Assembly (NCBI GenBank): GCA_016194745.1
Contig: JACQBA010000005.1
Coordinates: 156,884 to 220,883 of the forward strand
DNA from: Elusimicrobiota bacterium
Lineage (GTDB): Bacteria > Elusimicrobiota > Elusimicrobia > UBA1565 > JACRDR01
Direction of reading: 5' to 3'
Length of the DNA: 64,000 nucleotides
The notes beneath the pieces were generated by a model. That model saw only the letters and a program-made list of their open reading frames with translations. It was not told where the DNA came from and ran no database searches. Each line of letters starts with the position of its first letter. Positions within the stretch are counted from its first letter, which is position 1. Positions 1-10,912 of the stretch are shown here, in pieces. The position numbers and the translations under genes were made by a program.

Positions 1-110
1 CGATCGTCGAGAAGTCCGGGCAGGGCGAGGCGCTCAAGGTCGCGGTCGCGTTCCAGAGCGGCAAGACGCGCAAGTTCCTGGTGCGATACGCCCCGCTGGA
101 GCCGCTCTGA
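1..110 (+). CDS. PcrA/UvrD-like DNA helicase, C-terminal fragment
   Basis: Only the last 35 codons are inside the window, read in the frame beginning at base 3 and ending at TGA 108-110. The tail contains VAVAFQSGKTRKFLVRYAPLEPL-type residues: a short beta-rich segment ending in (Y/F)APLE-hydrophobic. This resembles the C-terminal tail of PcrA/UvrD superfamily 1 helicases, which carries the RNA polymerase-binding Tudor-like fold in PcrA. The gene lies 7 bases before gatC on the same strand and may be co-transcribed with it. With so little sequence the family call is a similarity judgement from memory; no helicase motif is visible here. Confidence 0.5.
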   Translation, partial: IVEKSGQGEALKVAVAFQSGKTRKFLVRYAPLEPL

Positions 111-117
111 GGCCCCC

Positions 118-405
118 ATGGGAATCAGCGAACAAGACGTAAAAAAGATCGCGCGATTGGCGCGGCTGAGCGTCACTGCCGAAGAGACGAAGCGCTACCA
201 AGAGCAGCTCGGCAAGATCCTGGAATCGATGGCGGAGCTCAAGGCGGTCGACACCTCGACGGTGCCGCCGACCTCGAGCGTCCTCGGCGTCACGAACGTG
301 ATGCGCGACGACAAGGCCGAGCCCTTCGCCGCCGCGGAGAAGCTCCTTGAGCTCTCGCCCGAGCGGGAAGGCCCTTACTTCAAGGTCCGGAAGGTCATCG
401 AGTGA
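118..405 (+). CDS. gatC: Asp-tRNA(Asn)/Glu-tRNA(Gln) amidotransferase subunit C
   Basis: Small 95-residue subunit of the GatCAB complex, which converts misacylated Glu-tRNA(Gln) and/or Asp-tRNA(Asn) to the correct amide form in the cytoplasm. GatC stabilises GatA and its contact with GatB. The N-terminus has the family pattern of EQDVKKIARLARL followed by a helix, and the C-terminal half carries the VPPTSSVLGVTNVMRDD segment typical of GatC. Length is normal. Start is ATG 118, just after the helicase stop. gatA follows after one intervening gene and gatB two genes later, so the complex is encoded in one block. Presence of the complex implies that a glutaminyl- and/or asparaginyl-tRNA synthetase is missing from the genome. 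Confidence 0.95.
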   Translation: MGISEQDVKKIARLARLSVTAEETKRYQEQLGKILESMAELKAVDTSTVPPTSSVLGVTNVMRDDKAEPFAAAEKLLELSPEREGPYFKVRKVIE

Positions 406-1511
406 CCGCCGCCCGGCTCCTCGCGCCCGTCCTGCTCGCCGCGGTTCCGGCCGCGGCGGGCGAGCCGAGCCCCGAGGCCGTGCGGGCGTACCAGAAGAGC
501 CTCGTCGCCTACGAGTCGGCCCAGTTCGACGCGGCCGTGAGCGAGATGCGCAAGGCCATCGCGCTCAATCCCGGCTGGAGGACGGCCACCGCCTACTTGT
601 CGATGTTCGAGTGGACCAAAGGAGACCGCGAGGGCGCCGATCGCGACGCGAAGGTCGGGCTCAAGCTCCAGCCAAACTCCGCCGAATCGCACGTCGCCCG
701 CGGCTTCGCGCGCTACGTCGCCAAGGACCTCGCCGGCGCCGAGAAGGACTTCGAGGAGGCGCAGGGGATGGACCCCAAGCACGCCCTGGCCTTGTTCGGC
801 CAAGGGTCCGCGATGAGCTCGCAGGGGCGCTCCGACGAGGCGATCCAGGCGCTCAGCGCGGCGATCAAGCTGCGGCAGCGGGCGCTCTTTTTCATCGTCC
901 GCGGCACGGTCTACGACAAGCTCCGGCGCTTCGCCAACGCGGCGGAGGACTACGACCGGGCCCTCGAGCTCAATCCCGACTTCCAATGGGGCTACTGGTA
1001 TCGCGGCAAGGACTACCGCGAGATCGGAGAGCGAGGCAAGGCGCTCTCGGACTTCACCAAGTTCCTGACCTACAACCCGGACAACACGGAGGCGCTCTAC
1101 CTGCGCAGCAACGTCTATTTCTCCCTGGGCAACTATGACGAGGCGATCCACGATCTGGACAAGGTCCTCGCCATCGATCCGCGCAACGGCCTCGCGCTGT
1201 CGAACCGGGGGCTCGCCAAATCGCAGGTCGGAGACCGCGAGGGCGCCTTGGCGGACCTGCGCCTCGCGCTCAAGATCTCGCCGAACCGTCAGGCGAAGAT
1301 CCAGGCGGCCATCGACATGGTCGAGGGCAAGGCCTCCGGCCAGGACGAGCCCAAGGGCTTCGAGGCCGAGCCGAAGCGGCGCCGGGCCACCGACGACGTC
1401 GCGCCGCCCAAGACCGAGATGGGCACCGAGACGCCGGCGGGCCGCAAGCGACGGCAGGCCGCCGAGGAAGCCGAGCAGACGCGCGGAGACGACACCCCTT
1501 TCATCCAATGA
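402..1511 (+). CDS. Secreted TPR-repeat protein
   Basis: Protein of 369 residues with a GTG start overlapping the gatC stop (GTGA) and an ATGA overlap into gatA, so it is translationally embedded in the gat operon. Residues 1-20 form a short Ala/Leu-rich signal peptide ending near AAAGE, which predicts export to the periplasm. The rest is tetratricopeptide repeats, visible as recurring A-Y-x-x-ALELNPDF-like helical pairs from about residue 25 to 290. A charged, low-complexity C-terminal tail rich in Arg, Glu and Pro follows. TPR proteins are scaffolds and no catalytic domain is visible. Nothing in the sequence links it functionally to tRNA amidation, so the co-location may reflect only operon packing. 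Confidence 0.8.
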   Translation: MTAARLLAPVLLAAVPAAAGEPSPEAVRAYQKSLVAYESAQFDAAVSEMRKAIALNPGWRTATAYLSMFEWTKGDREGADRDAKVGLKLQPNSAESHVARGFARYVAKDLAGAEKDFEEAQGMDPKHALALFGQGSAMSSQGRSDEAIQALSAAIKLRQRALFFIVRGTVYDKLRRFANAAEDYDRALELNPDFQWGYWYRGKDYREIGERGKALSDFTKFLTYNPDNTEALYLRSNVYFSLGNYDEAIHDLDKVLAIDPRNGLALSNRGLAKSQVGDREGALADLRLALKISPNRQAKIQAAIDMVEGKASGQDEPKGFEAEPKRRRATDDVAPPKTEMGTETPAGRKRRQAAEEAEQTRGDDTPFIQ

Positions 1512-2977
1512 CCGACATCACGCGCCGGACCGCCGTCGAGATCGCGGAGCAGGTGGGCTCGGGCAAGATCAAAGCGGTCGAGGTCGCCCAGGCGTTTCTC
1601 GCCCGCATCAAGGTGCTCGACCCGAAGCTGAAGGCGTTCGTGACGATCCTGGAGGAGCAGGCGCTGGAGGCCGCGCGCGCGGTGGATGCGCGTCCGGCCG
1701 GCAGGAAGGGGCGTCTCGCGGGAGTGCCGGTCGCGATCAAGGACAATCTGATGATCTCGGGCGCGCCGACCACGTGCTCGTCGAAGATACTGGAAGGCTA
1801 CGTCGCGCCCTACGACGCCACGGTGATCGAGAAGTTGCGGGCGGAGGGCGCGGTCTTCGTGGGCAAGACCAACCTGGACGAGTTCGCGATGGGTTCCTCG
1901 ACGGAGAACTCCGCGTTCTTCAAGACGAAGAACCCGTGGAACCTCGACTGCGTTCCGGGCGGATCCAGCGGCGGTTCCGCGGCCGCCGTGGCCGCGCGCA
2001 TGGCCCCCTTGGCCCTCGGCTCGGATACGGGCGGCTCTATCCGCCAGCCCGCTGCGCTGTGCGGCATCGTCGGCATGAAGCCGACCTACGGCCTCGTCTC
2101 GCGCTACGGCGTCGTGGCTTTCGCCTCGTCTCTCGACCAGATCGGGCCGTTCGCCGGCAACGTCTCGGACGCCGCGCTTTGTCTCTCCGTCATCTCGGGC
2201 CACGACCCGAAGGACTCGACGTCCGCCGGCGCCGCCGCGAAGGACTACCTCGCGGAGATGAAGGGCCGGAACGTGAAGGGTCTGCGCGTCGGCGTGCCGA
2301 AGGAGTATTTCGTCAAGGGCATGGACCCCGAGGTCGAGGCGTCCGTGCGCGACGCGGTCGCGACGCTGCGCGGGCTCGGCGCCGAGATCCGCGAGGTGTC
2401 CCTGCCGAACTCGCGCTTCGCCGTCAGCGTGTACTATCTCGTCGCCCCCGCCGAGGCGAGCGCGAACCTCGCGCGATTCGACGGCATCCGCTTCGGCCGC
2501 TCCGCCGCGAGGACCGACAAGGACGCGAGCCTCCTCGAGGTGTACGAGAGGACGCGCGGCGAAGGCTTCGGCCCGGAGGTCAAGCGCCGCATCATGCTCG
2601 GGACCTACGCGCTCAGCTCCGGCTACTACGACGCCTACTACGGCAAGGCGCAGCGCGTGCGCACCCTCATGCAGCGGGATTTCAACGAGGCGTTCAACCA
2701 GGTGGACATCCTGGCGACGCCGACATCGCCGACGCCGGCGTTCCGCTTCGGCGAGAAGTCGGATGATCCGCTTCAGATGTACCTTTCCGACGTCTTCACG
2801 ATCCCCTGCAACCTCGCGGGCATCGCGGGCGTCTCGATCCCGTGCGGGCTGAGTTCGAAGGGCCTGCCGATCGGACTGCAGCTCCTGGGCAAACCCTTCG
2901 AGGAGACCGCTCTCTTCGCCGCCGCCCGGGCGTTCGAGGCCGCCAAGCCGTTCCCTGAGCTCAAGGAGGACGCATAG
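1508..2977 (+). CDS. gatA: Asp-tRNA(Asn)/Glu-tRNA(Gln) amidotransferase subunit A
   Basis: Glutaminase subunit of GatCAB: releases ammonia from glutamine for transfer to the misacylated tRNA bound by GatB. It has 489 residues, normal for the family. The amidase-signature core is intact: the catalytic lysine lies in VAIKDN (K78), followed by the Gly/Ser-rich GGSSGGSAAA loop (about residues 152-161) and the nucleophile serine in GSDTGGSIRQPAA (about residues 172-184). Start ATG 1508 overlaps the preceding TPR gene by 4 bases. The gene ends with TAG at 2975-2977, preceded by an unusually good AAGGAGGA ribosome-binding sequence (2963-2970) that appears to serve the next gene. Confidence 0.97.
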   Translation: MTDITRRTAVEIAEQVGSGKIKAVEVAQAFLARIKVLDPKLKAFVTILEEQALEAARAVDARPAGRKGRLAGVPVAIKDNLMISGAPTTCSSKILEGYVAPYDATVIEKLRAEGAVFVGKTNLDEFAMGSSTENSAFFKTKNPWNLDCVPGGSSGGSAAAVAARMAPLALGSDTGGSIRQPAALCGIVGMKPTYGLVSRYGVVAFASSLDQIGPFAGNVSDAALCLSVISGHDPKDSTSAGAAAKDYLAEMKGRNVKGLRVGVPKEYFVKGMDPEVEASVRDAVATLRGLGAEIREVSLPNSRFAVSVYYLVAPAEASANLARFDGIRFGRSAARTDKDASLLEVYERTRGEGFGPEVKRRIMLGTYALSSGYYDAYYGKAQRVRTLMQRDFNEAFNQVDILATPTSPTPAFRFGEKSDDPLQMYLSDVFTIPCNLAGIAGVSIPCGLSSKGLPIGLQLLGKPFEETALFAAARAFEAAKPFPELKEDA

Positions 2978-3390
2978 CCCGCCCGGAGAAGGACTTCGAG
3001 TATTCCGCCGGCGGCGTCGTCCAGCGCGACGGGAAGTTCCTGCTCGTCCAGGTGGAGAACCTCAGGGGCGAGGTGGTGTGGACGTTCCCGAAGGGGCATC
3101 TGGAGAAGGGCGAGACGCCCCGCCAGGCGGCGCTCCGCGAAGTCGAGGAGGAGACGGGCTGGCGCTGCCGCATCAAGGCCCCGCTCACCTTGGTCCGATA
3201 TCATTTCACGCGCAAGAAGCGGCTCGTCTCCAAGCGGGTCCGCTGGTATACGATGGAGGCCGAGGTGAAGCGCGGCGAACCGGACGCGGACGAGGTCTTG
3301 GCTTGCCGCTGGACGTCGCCTGCGGAGGCCCGCCGCAAGCTTCGCTATCCGGGCGATCAGCGGCTCGTCGACCTCGTCTCCAAGGGATAG
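2974..3390 (+). CDS. NUDIX hydrolase (probable ATA start)
   Basis: MutT/NUDIX-family pyrophosphohydrolase of about 138 residues. The Nudix box is complete: GHLEKGETPRQAALREVEEE followed by TGW fits G-x5-E-x7-REUxEExGU. The nearest relatives by pattern are diadenosine polyphosphate or NTP pyrophosphatases; the substrate cannot be read from sequence. The first conventional start in frame is GTG 3052, but that would delete the first beta strand (EYSAGGVVQRDGKFLLVQ), which is clearly coding. Between the in-frame TGA at 2956-2958 and 3052 there is no ATG, GTG or TTG. The best start is ATA 2974, overlapping the gatA TAG as ATAG, three bases after the AAGGAGGA at 2963-2970. The gene sits between gatA and gatB. 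Confidence 0.85.
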   Translation: MARPEKDFEYSAGGVVQRDGKFLLVQVENLRGEVVWTFPKGHLEKGETPRQAALREVEEETGWRCRIKAPLTLVRYHFTRKKRLVSKRVRWYTMEAEVKRGEPDADEVLACRWTSPAEARRKLRYPGDQRLVDLVSKG

Positions 3391-3394
3391 GCAC

Positions 3395-4848
<1,454 letters not shown>

Positions 4849-4852
<4 letters not shown>

Positions 4853-7800
4853 GTCCGAGCCGCCTCTCTATTTTATCGCTCATCTTGTCCCTCGGAGCCG
4901 TGCCTGCCCGCTCCTTCGACGACATCAAGTTCCTCCCCTCGATCACGCTGGAGGACGTCGCGAGACCTGGCGCCGTCGCGGCGTCGCTCTCGAGAGTCTA
5001 TCTGATCGACGAGAAGAAGGACGCCCTCCTCATCTACAACGACGAAGGAAAGCTCATCAAGTCGGTCGGGCGCTCCGGCTCCGACAAGACGGGGTTCTCC
5101 GGCGCCAAAGGGCTCGCCGTCGCCTCGGACGGGAGGGTCTACGTCGCCGATACGGACAACTCGCGCGTGCAGATGCTGACTGCGGACGGGGAGTTCCTTG
5201 GCTCCTTCGGCGGCAAGGGCTCGGCGATGGGGCAGATGAAGTACCCGCAGTCCGTCGCCGTCGGCACCGACGGCCGCGTCTACGTCGCGGACTCGGGCAA
5301 CGGGCGCATCAACGTCTACACGGACGAGGGCGTCTTCCTTTACGCGATCGGCAAGAAAGGCAAGATGGACGGGGAGATCGACTATCCGGCCCGCGTGATG
5401 GTCGATCCGGGCGACAATGTCTTCGTCCTGGATTCAGGCAACACGCGCATCGCGCGCTACAACGCGCGCGCGCGCTTCGAGAGCCAGATGAACCTCATGG
5501 GCACCGATTTCGTCGTCGACGCCTTCGGCTTCTTCTACGTCCTCGATCCGAGGGCCTACAAGGTCCGCGAGCAGGACCCGGCCGGGACCATGCAGGGCGT
5601 TTTCGGCTCGAAGGGCAACGCGCTGGGCCAGTTCAAGAACGCCCGGAGCATCGGGATCAGCCCGGACGGCACGATCTGCGTGGTGGACCAGGAGCTCAAG
5701 CGCGTCCTCCGGGTGCAGCTGACCAGCAAGCTCAAGACCGCGACGGTCCCTCCCGACCCGGCGCCAAGGCTGTCGGTCGCCGGCCCGACGATGGCGTGGA
5801 AGGGCGCCGCGACGGCGCTGGCCGCGCGCGAGGACATGGTCTTCGCGTACATGTCCAAGGAGGGCAATTTCGTCGGCCTCGACAAGGCCGGCAAGATCGG
5901 CCTCGTCTTCGGCAAGGCCGGCAAGGACGAGCAGTCGACGCGCGGGTCCCGCGGGTTCGCGGCGAGCGAGAAGCACGGCTTCTTCGTGTCCGACACCGAC
6001 GGCGACAAGCTCCAGCGCTTCGATTCCAAGGGCAATTTCCTCATGTCTTTCGCCGCCTCGTCGGGCTTCTTCGACTCCAAGAAAAAGGAAGGCCGCGTGA
6101 AGGCTCCGCAGGGCGCGGCGGTCAACGAGAAAGGGATGCTCTACGTCGCCAACGTCAAGAACAAGCGCGTCGAGGTGTTCAGCAAGGAGGGCGCGTACCT
6201 GTTCTCCATCGGCCCCAACGTCGGCCCGCTCGAGCTGCAGGAGCCCGTGGGCGTCGCCTGGGACAAGGCGGGCTTCGTCTACATCCTCGACAAATCCTTG
6301 AAGAAGATCTTGAAGTGCGAGCCGTCGGGCGGCTTCGTGCTCGCCTGGGGCGAGCCGGGCGATGGGCCGACGCAGCTCCAGGAGCCGGTCGCGCTCGCCT
6401 TCGACGGACAGAGCTACGTGTTCGTCCTGGACCGCGGCGCGGGACGCGTCTCGGTGTTCGGTCAGGACGGGACCTGGGTCACGAACTTCTTCGCGCAGGG
6501 CAGGGACGACCGCGGCCTCGAGGATCCAGCGGCCATCGCGGTGCTGGGCTCGGAGCTCTTCATCGCCGATCCGGACAAGAGCCGCGTCGCTTCGTTCGCG
6601 CTCCACCCCCGGCTCGCGCCGCCCGTGGCGCTCTCCTCGACCGTCGTCGAGGGCATCGTCACGCTGAAGTGGAAGCCGTCGACCAACGCCTGGGCGGACG
6701 GCTACCGGATCCTGCGCTCGACCTCCTTGGCGGGGCACTTCGACGCCATCGCGACGACCGTCAAGCCGGAGTATCAGGACACCGCCGTCGTCCCGTACCA
6801 GGGCTACTTCTACCGCGTCGCCACCCTCGCGAAGACGATGGACGTGGGGGTCCCGACCGCGCCCCTCGAGGTCTTCGTGCCCGGCCAGTTCAACCGCGCT
6901 CCGGTCGAGATCACTTCCGTCGAGATCGGCAACATCTTCTCTGCGTCCTACAAATACTACGAGAAGAACCCGGTCGGCACGCTCACCTTGATCAACAACG
7001 TGAACGTTCCGTTCCAAAACGTCAAGGTGACCTTCCGCCTGAAGGACTTCATGGACTTCGGCACGGACACCGTGATCGCCCAGCTGGGTCCCCAGGAGAA
7101 GAAGGAGATCCCGCTCATGGCGGTGCTCAACAACCGGATCCTCGACGTGACCGAGCATACGCCGATCCAGGCGGAGTTCGCCCTCACGTATTACGAGAAC
7201 GGGAAATTGCAGACGGTCTCCCTCGCCAAGCCGCTCCGCGTGTTCTCGCGAAACGCGATCACGTGGGACAAGCCCGAGCGTCTCGCGGCGTTCGTCACGG
7301 TCAACGATACGCCGGTCAAGGATTTCGAGCGCAAGGTCGCCAACGAGCCGGTCGCCTCCGCGGCGAAGGCGGACGCGCTGCCCGAGAACGTCGTCACCGC
7401 GATCAAGCTGTGGGAGGCCCTCGGGGCGGCGGGGATCAAGTTCCAGCAGGCGCCGAACAACCCGTTCGAGGAGATCTCGAAGAACCCTACCTTTCCGGTC
7501 GACATCACGCAGTTCCCGCGCGAGACGTTGAAGCGCAAGAGCGGTCAGTGCGACGATCTGGCGAGTCTGTTCGTCGCGTTGTTCGAGGCGGCCGGCGTGA
7601 AGGCGGCTTTCCTTAACTACCCCGGCCATATCGCGGTCATGTTCGACACCGGGTCCAGCGACCCGCTCCTGGCGGGCGTCCCGGAGTCTCAGCTCATCTT
7701 GTACAACAATAGCTACTGGATGCCGATCGAGGCGACCTTGGTCGGCTCGTCCTTCGCCGACGCGCATCACCACGCGGTGAACGGCTATCGCGAGATGGAG

Positions 7801-8346
7801 AAGAAAGGAAAGGCTTCGATCATCGACCCCCGGCAGGCGTGGGCGTCATTCGAGCCCGTGACGATGCAGGCGACCGATTGGACCCCGGAGACCCCGGCGA
7901 CGGCGGAACTCGCCAAGCGAGTCGATGCCTCCATCGCCGCGTATTCAAAGGAGCGCTACGAGCACCTGGCCAAGCACTGGTCGGAGCTCGCGGCTAAGGC
8001 CGGGAAGGACCCGGAACCCGCGCTGCAGCTCGGCATCCTGGATATCGAGACGGGCAAGCGGGACAAGGCGGCCGAGCAGTTCCAGAAAGTGCTCGCTCTC
8101 GACCCCGCCAACGCTTCGGCCATGAACAATCTAGGCAGCATCGCCTTCTTGGACGGGGACTTCGCGAAGGCCTCCAGCTGGTTCGACAAGGCGGCGAAGG
8201 AGGACCCGACCGATCCCGGCATCTGGGTCAATCTGGCGAAGACGGCCGCGAAGACCAAGAGCAAGGACAAGGTGAAGGAGTACGGCGCGAAAGCGGCCGC
8301 CCTGGAGCCGAGCATGCAGCTGATCGTCGACGCGTTGCTGCGTTGA
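4849..8346 (+). CDS. Large secreted NHL-propeller / transglutaminase-like / TPR protein
   Basis: Mosaic protein of 1165 residues with an N-terminal signal peptide (about 1-22, cleavage near PARS). Residues about 40-600 carry repeated NHL beta-propeller blades of the form P-x-G-(V/I)-A-V...D-x-x-x-R-(V/I), probably two propellers. A fibronectin-III-like segment covers about 590-680, followed by another beta-rich region. Around residues 895-935 a transglutaminase-like core is visible: GQCDDLASLFVALFEAAGV with C901, and YPGHIAVMFD with H927. The last ~130 residues are TPR repeats. The likely location is periplasmic or cell-surface. Whether the Cys/His core is catalytic is unknown; many bacterial transglutaminase-like domains act as proteases or binding modules. 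It overlaps gatB by 4 bases. Confidence 0.8.
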
Positions 8347-8353
8347 GGGAGCC

Positions 8354-8872
8354 ATGGACATGAGGAAACTATTGCTGGCGGCGGTGATCGGACTGGGCGC
8401 GTCGGGCGCGCGGGCGGCGGACGCCGTCAAGCCCGCGCCGGACGCGAAGAAGGCCGCGAACTGGGAGTCGCTCAAGTCCTGGTTCGTGCACTTTAAGCAG
8501 GGGCTCGAGAGCACCGGCGCGGAGCGCGCCTACCAGCGCAAGAACGTCAGCATCACGGCGGTCGCGGCGGTCCGCGGCGGCGGCCAGAAGCTGGACGACC
8601 CCAATAAGCCCTACATCCGGGGCAAGCTCGATTCCAAGCAGGACGCCGCGCAGAAGAAGGAGCGCGCGGAGCTCGACGCGGCCATCGGCTTGGTGCTGGC
8701 CGGCAAGCCCGACGACGGGCTGTCGAAGCTCGACGAGTTCATCGCGGCCCACCCGAAAAGCGTCTACGCGGACGACGCGAAAACCGCGGTGGAGAAAGTC
8801 AAGCAGCTCAAGGCCGAGCAGCCGCCGGCGTCCGCGTCCGCGGCGACGCCGAGCAGCGAGACGAAGCAGTAG
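8354..8872 (+). CDS. Small secreted protein of unknown function
   Basis: Up to 172 residues with a signal peptide ending near GARA-AD. The mature part is hydrophilic, with a predicted helical repeat-like segment (ALAGKPDDGLSKLDEF-type, ending AHPKSVYADDAK) that resembles a single TPR/outer-membrane-lipoprotein helical pair. It ends in an Ala/Ser/Pro tail. Two close ATGs exist (8354 and 8360). The GAGGGAG at 8345-8351 is better spaced for 8360, so the true product may be two residues shorter. It follows the large NHL protein by 7 bases and is probably the last gene of the gat operon. No family recognised. Confidence 0.7.
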   Translation: MDMRKLLLAAVIGLGASGARAADAVKPAPDAKKAANWESLKSWFVHFKQGLESTGAERAYQRKNVSITAVAAVRGGGQKLDDPNKPYIRGKLDSKQDAAQKKERAELDAAIGLVLAGKPDDGLSKLDEFIAAHPKSVYADDAKTAVEKVKQLKAEQPPASASAATPSSETKQ

Positions 8873-8885
8873 TCTTTCGTCCGGA

Positions 8886-10262
8886 TCAGCGTCCCGGCCG
8901 CCCTTGGGGGCGGCCGGCCGCTTTTCCGGCGGCCCATACGGTCAAGGACGCGGCGAGTCCCGGATAGAACGGCGTCTCGGAGCCGAGGGCCCACGCGGCC
9001 GCCGATGCGGTCACTCCCGCCAGGGAAGAGAGGAAGGCCGCTCGCGGACTCACGTGGAGTGTTTCGAAGTAGGAGGAAATCAGGACGACCAGCAGGCCGG
9101 GGATCACGACGCTTCCCACCAGATACCAGAGTTTGACGACCGAAGGGAGCGCCAGCGCGAGGGCGACCGCCAAGACGCACGTCGCGCCCAGGGCGATGCG
9201 CACCCAGCTTTCGCGATCCTCCTCAGAGGCGTCGAGCAGCCGCCCGATGCCGTCCTTGCCGAGGCTGACCGCCGACAGGAAGCTCGTCGAGCCCAAAGCG
9301 GCGATCGTGGAGGAGGCTACGCCGGCCAGGAACAGGCCGCGCAGCGCCGGCGGCAGGAGGCGTTCCGCCAGGGACGGGAAGGCCGCCAGAGGCTCCTGAA
9401 GGTCCGGCAGAAGAGAGCGCGCGCAGAGTCCCGCGGTGGTCGTCATGCAATCGAAAACGAACCAGAAGCAGACGCTCACCGCGATGCCGATGCGGGCGGT
9501 CCGCGCGTCCTTGGCCGCGCAGACGCGCTGGTGGAAGGTCGGATCGACGAAGGTCCACAGCGCGATGAAGAACCAGGCGAGGACGCGGCTCGGGGGCGCG
9601 CCGCCGGTCCAGTCGAGATGGGCCGCGGGCAGGGAGGCCGCGAGGCCCGAAGCGCCCTTCACGGCGATCCACGCGAAGGGTACGATGAGCGCGAAGCCGC
9701 CGAACATGAACAGCAGCTCCAGGCGTCCCGTCGAGACTTCGGCCCGCAGGCCGCCCCGGAAGAGGAAACAGACCGAGACCGCCATCACGCCGACGACGGA
9801 GAGCGCCAGGGGCCAGCCGAGCGTCCAATGGGCTAGCAGCCCCAGCATCAAGACCTCGTCGGCCGGCGAGGCGAGCACGAAGACGAGGACGGCCGCGAGG
9901 ACCGCGACGCGCCGGCCGTAGACTGAGTCAAGATGGTCGGGGATGGTAAGCCCGGGGCGCGCGCGGATCCGTCCCGCGAGGAAGACGGCGTAGAGCAACG
10001 CGAAGACGTAGTAGGGCAGCGCCTGAGTGATCCAGTTCGAGATCCCGTAGCGGTAGGTGAACTCGCCGATGCCCAGGACGCCGCCGTAGAAGCCGGTGAC
10101 GAGGGACGCGACGAAGGTCGGTGCGGTCAGGGCGCGGCCGGCTAGGATGTAGTCCTCGCCGCCGGGCCGCCTCGCTTTCGCGGCACGCAGGCCGATGAAC
10201 GCGATGGCGGCCGCATAGGCCGCGAGGAACGCGGCGTCGACCGGGTGGGCCGTCCCGCTCAA
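8886..10262 (-). CDS. Sodium:solute symporter family protein
   Basis: Integral membrane transporter of about 458 residues with 12-13 hydrophobic segments, resembling the SSF (solute:sodium symporter) family. Family-like features are the N-terminal EDYILAGRALTAP segment after the first helix, then TGFYGGVLGIGEFTYRYG, and later GLFLAGVASSTIAALGSTSF near two thirds of the protein. The substrate is not predictable. The frame stays open far upstream, but that part overlaps the thiamine pyrophosphokinase gene. The only sensible start is TTG 10262, overlapping the TPK stop as TTGA, which places the first helix immediately after the N-terminus. The 3' end faces the plus-strand gat operon. Confidence 0.85.
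   Translation of the reverse strand: MSGTAHPVDAAFLAAYAAAIAFIGLRAAKARRPGGEDYILAGRALTAPTFVASLVTGFYGGVLGIGEFTYRYGISNWITQALPYYVFALLYAVFLAGRIRARPGLTIPDHLDSVYGRRVAVLAAVLVFVLASPADEVLMLGLLAHWTLGWPLALSVVGVMAVSVCFLFRGGLRAEVSTGRLELLFMFGGFALIVPFAWIAVKGASGLAASLPAAHLDWTGGAPPSRVLAWFFIALWTFVDPTFHQRVCAAKDARTARIGIAVSVCFWFVFDCMTTTAGLCARSLLPDLQEPLAAFPSLAERLLPPALRGLFLAGVASSTIAALGSTSFLSAVSLGKDGIGRLLDASEEDRESWVRIALGATCVLAVALALALPSVVKLWYLVGSVVIPGLLVVLISSYFETLHVSPRAAFLSSLAGVTASAAAWALGSETPFYPGLAASLTVWAAGKAAGRPQGRPGR
8895..8916 (+). terminator. Possible intrinsic terminator of the gat operon
   Basis: Perfect 9-bp inverted repeat CGGCCGCCC / GGGCGGCCG with a TTGG loop, followed a few bases later by a TTTT run (8922-8925). 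It lies 23 bases after the stop of the last plus-strand gene and inside the 3' end of the convergent symporter gene. The T-run is short and offset, so termination may be partial. Confidence 0.4.
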
Positions 10263-10909
10263 CGGAAGGCCCAGACGCGCCCGGCGTGGACCTCGAGCCG
10301 GACGGTCCGGGAGAGAGCCTCGTTGCTCAAGCCGAGGCTCGTGCGGGCCAGAACGCGCTCGGCAAGCGGAAAGCGCACGCCGGACAGCGACACCTTGGCC
10401 TGCGGCGTCGCCGGCAGGATCGTGAGCCGGGCGCCGCGACGGCAGTCCAGCCGGTGGACGCCGGGGCCGAGGATGGAGGCGCCCGCGTCCGCGAGCGCGA
10501 GCGGCAGAATCTCGGAATAGGTTTCGATGAGCGCGAGATTGACCAAAGTGTGGTCGAGCCGGGCGCCGAGCGCGCCGGCGATCCAGACTTGGCGCAGGCC
10601 GCGGCTCGCGGCGAAGCGCAGCGCCTTCTCGAAGTCGGACCGGTCGAGGTCGAAATCGCACAGGAACGTCGTGCTTTTCCAGCGCGGCAGGCGAGAGGGG
10701 AGCGAATCCATGTCGCCGATCACCAGGCGCGGTTCGAGTCCCAGCGCGGCGGCGTGCTTGGCGCCTCCGTCGGCGCAGATGAGCGCCGCGCCGCCTCGCA
10801 CGAGGCGCGCGACGTCCTTCGGCTCGCGCAGCGCACCGTTGAGCAACAGGACCGCGGTGTCCCAGCGCATGCGCCTCAGGCTATGGGAGCTCTTCTTCTT
10901 GGGCGCCAC
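10259..10909 (-). CDS. Thiamine pyrophosphokinase family protein
   Basis: Transfers pyrophosphate from ATP to thiamine to give thiamine diphosphate. Protein of 216 residues. Visible family motifs are ICADGGAKHA (about 43-52), VIGDMDSL (about 62-69), DRSDFEKAL and GALGARLDHTL. Together these form the nucleotide/metal site of thiamin pyrophosphokinase, with a C-terminal beta-rich thiamine-binding part. Start is GTG 10909, three bases after the hldC stop; an internal ATG at 10870 is less likely because upstream residues are coding-like. Its coupling (TTGA) to the symporter raises the possibility that the transporter carries thiamine or a related vitamin, but this is context inference only. Confidence 0.85.
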   Translation of the reverse strand: MAPKKKSSHSLRRMRWDTAVLLLNGALREPKDVARLVRGGAALICADGGAKHAAALGLEPRLVIGDMDSLPSRLPRWKSTTFLCDFDLDRSDFEKALRFAASRGLRQVWIAGALGARLDHTLVNLALIETYSEILPLALADAGASILGPGVHRLDCRRGARLTILPATPQAKVSLSGVRFPLAERVLARTSLGLSNEALSRTVRLEVHAGRVWAFR

Positions 10910-10912
10910 GAT

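Noticed and set aside
5434..7773. Long minus-strand open frame opposite the NHL/transglutaminase gene
   Set aside because: Its translation is an Arg/Glu/Val/Leu-rich composition typical of the complement of a high-GC gene, with no recognisable domain; the plus-strand protein is clearly real.
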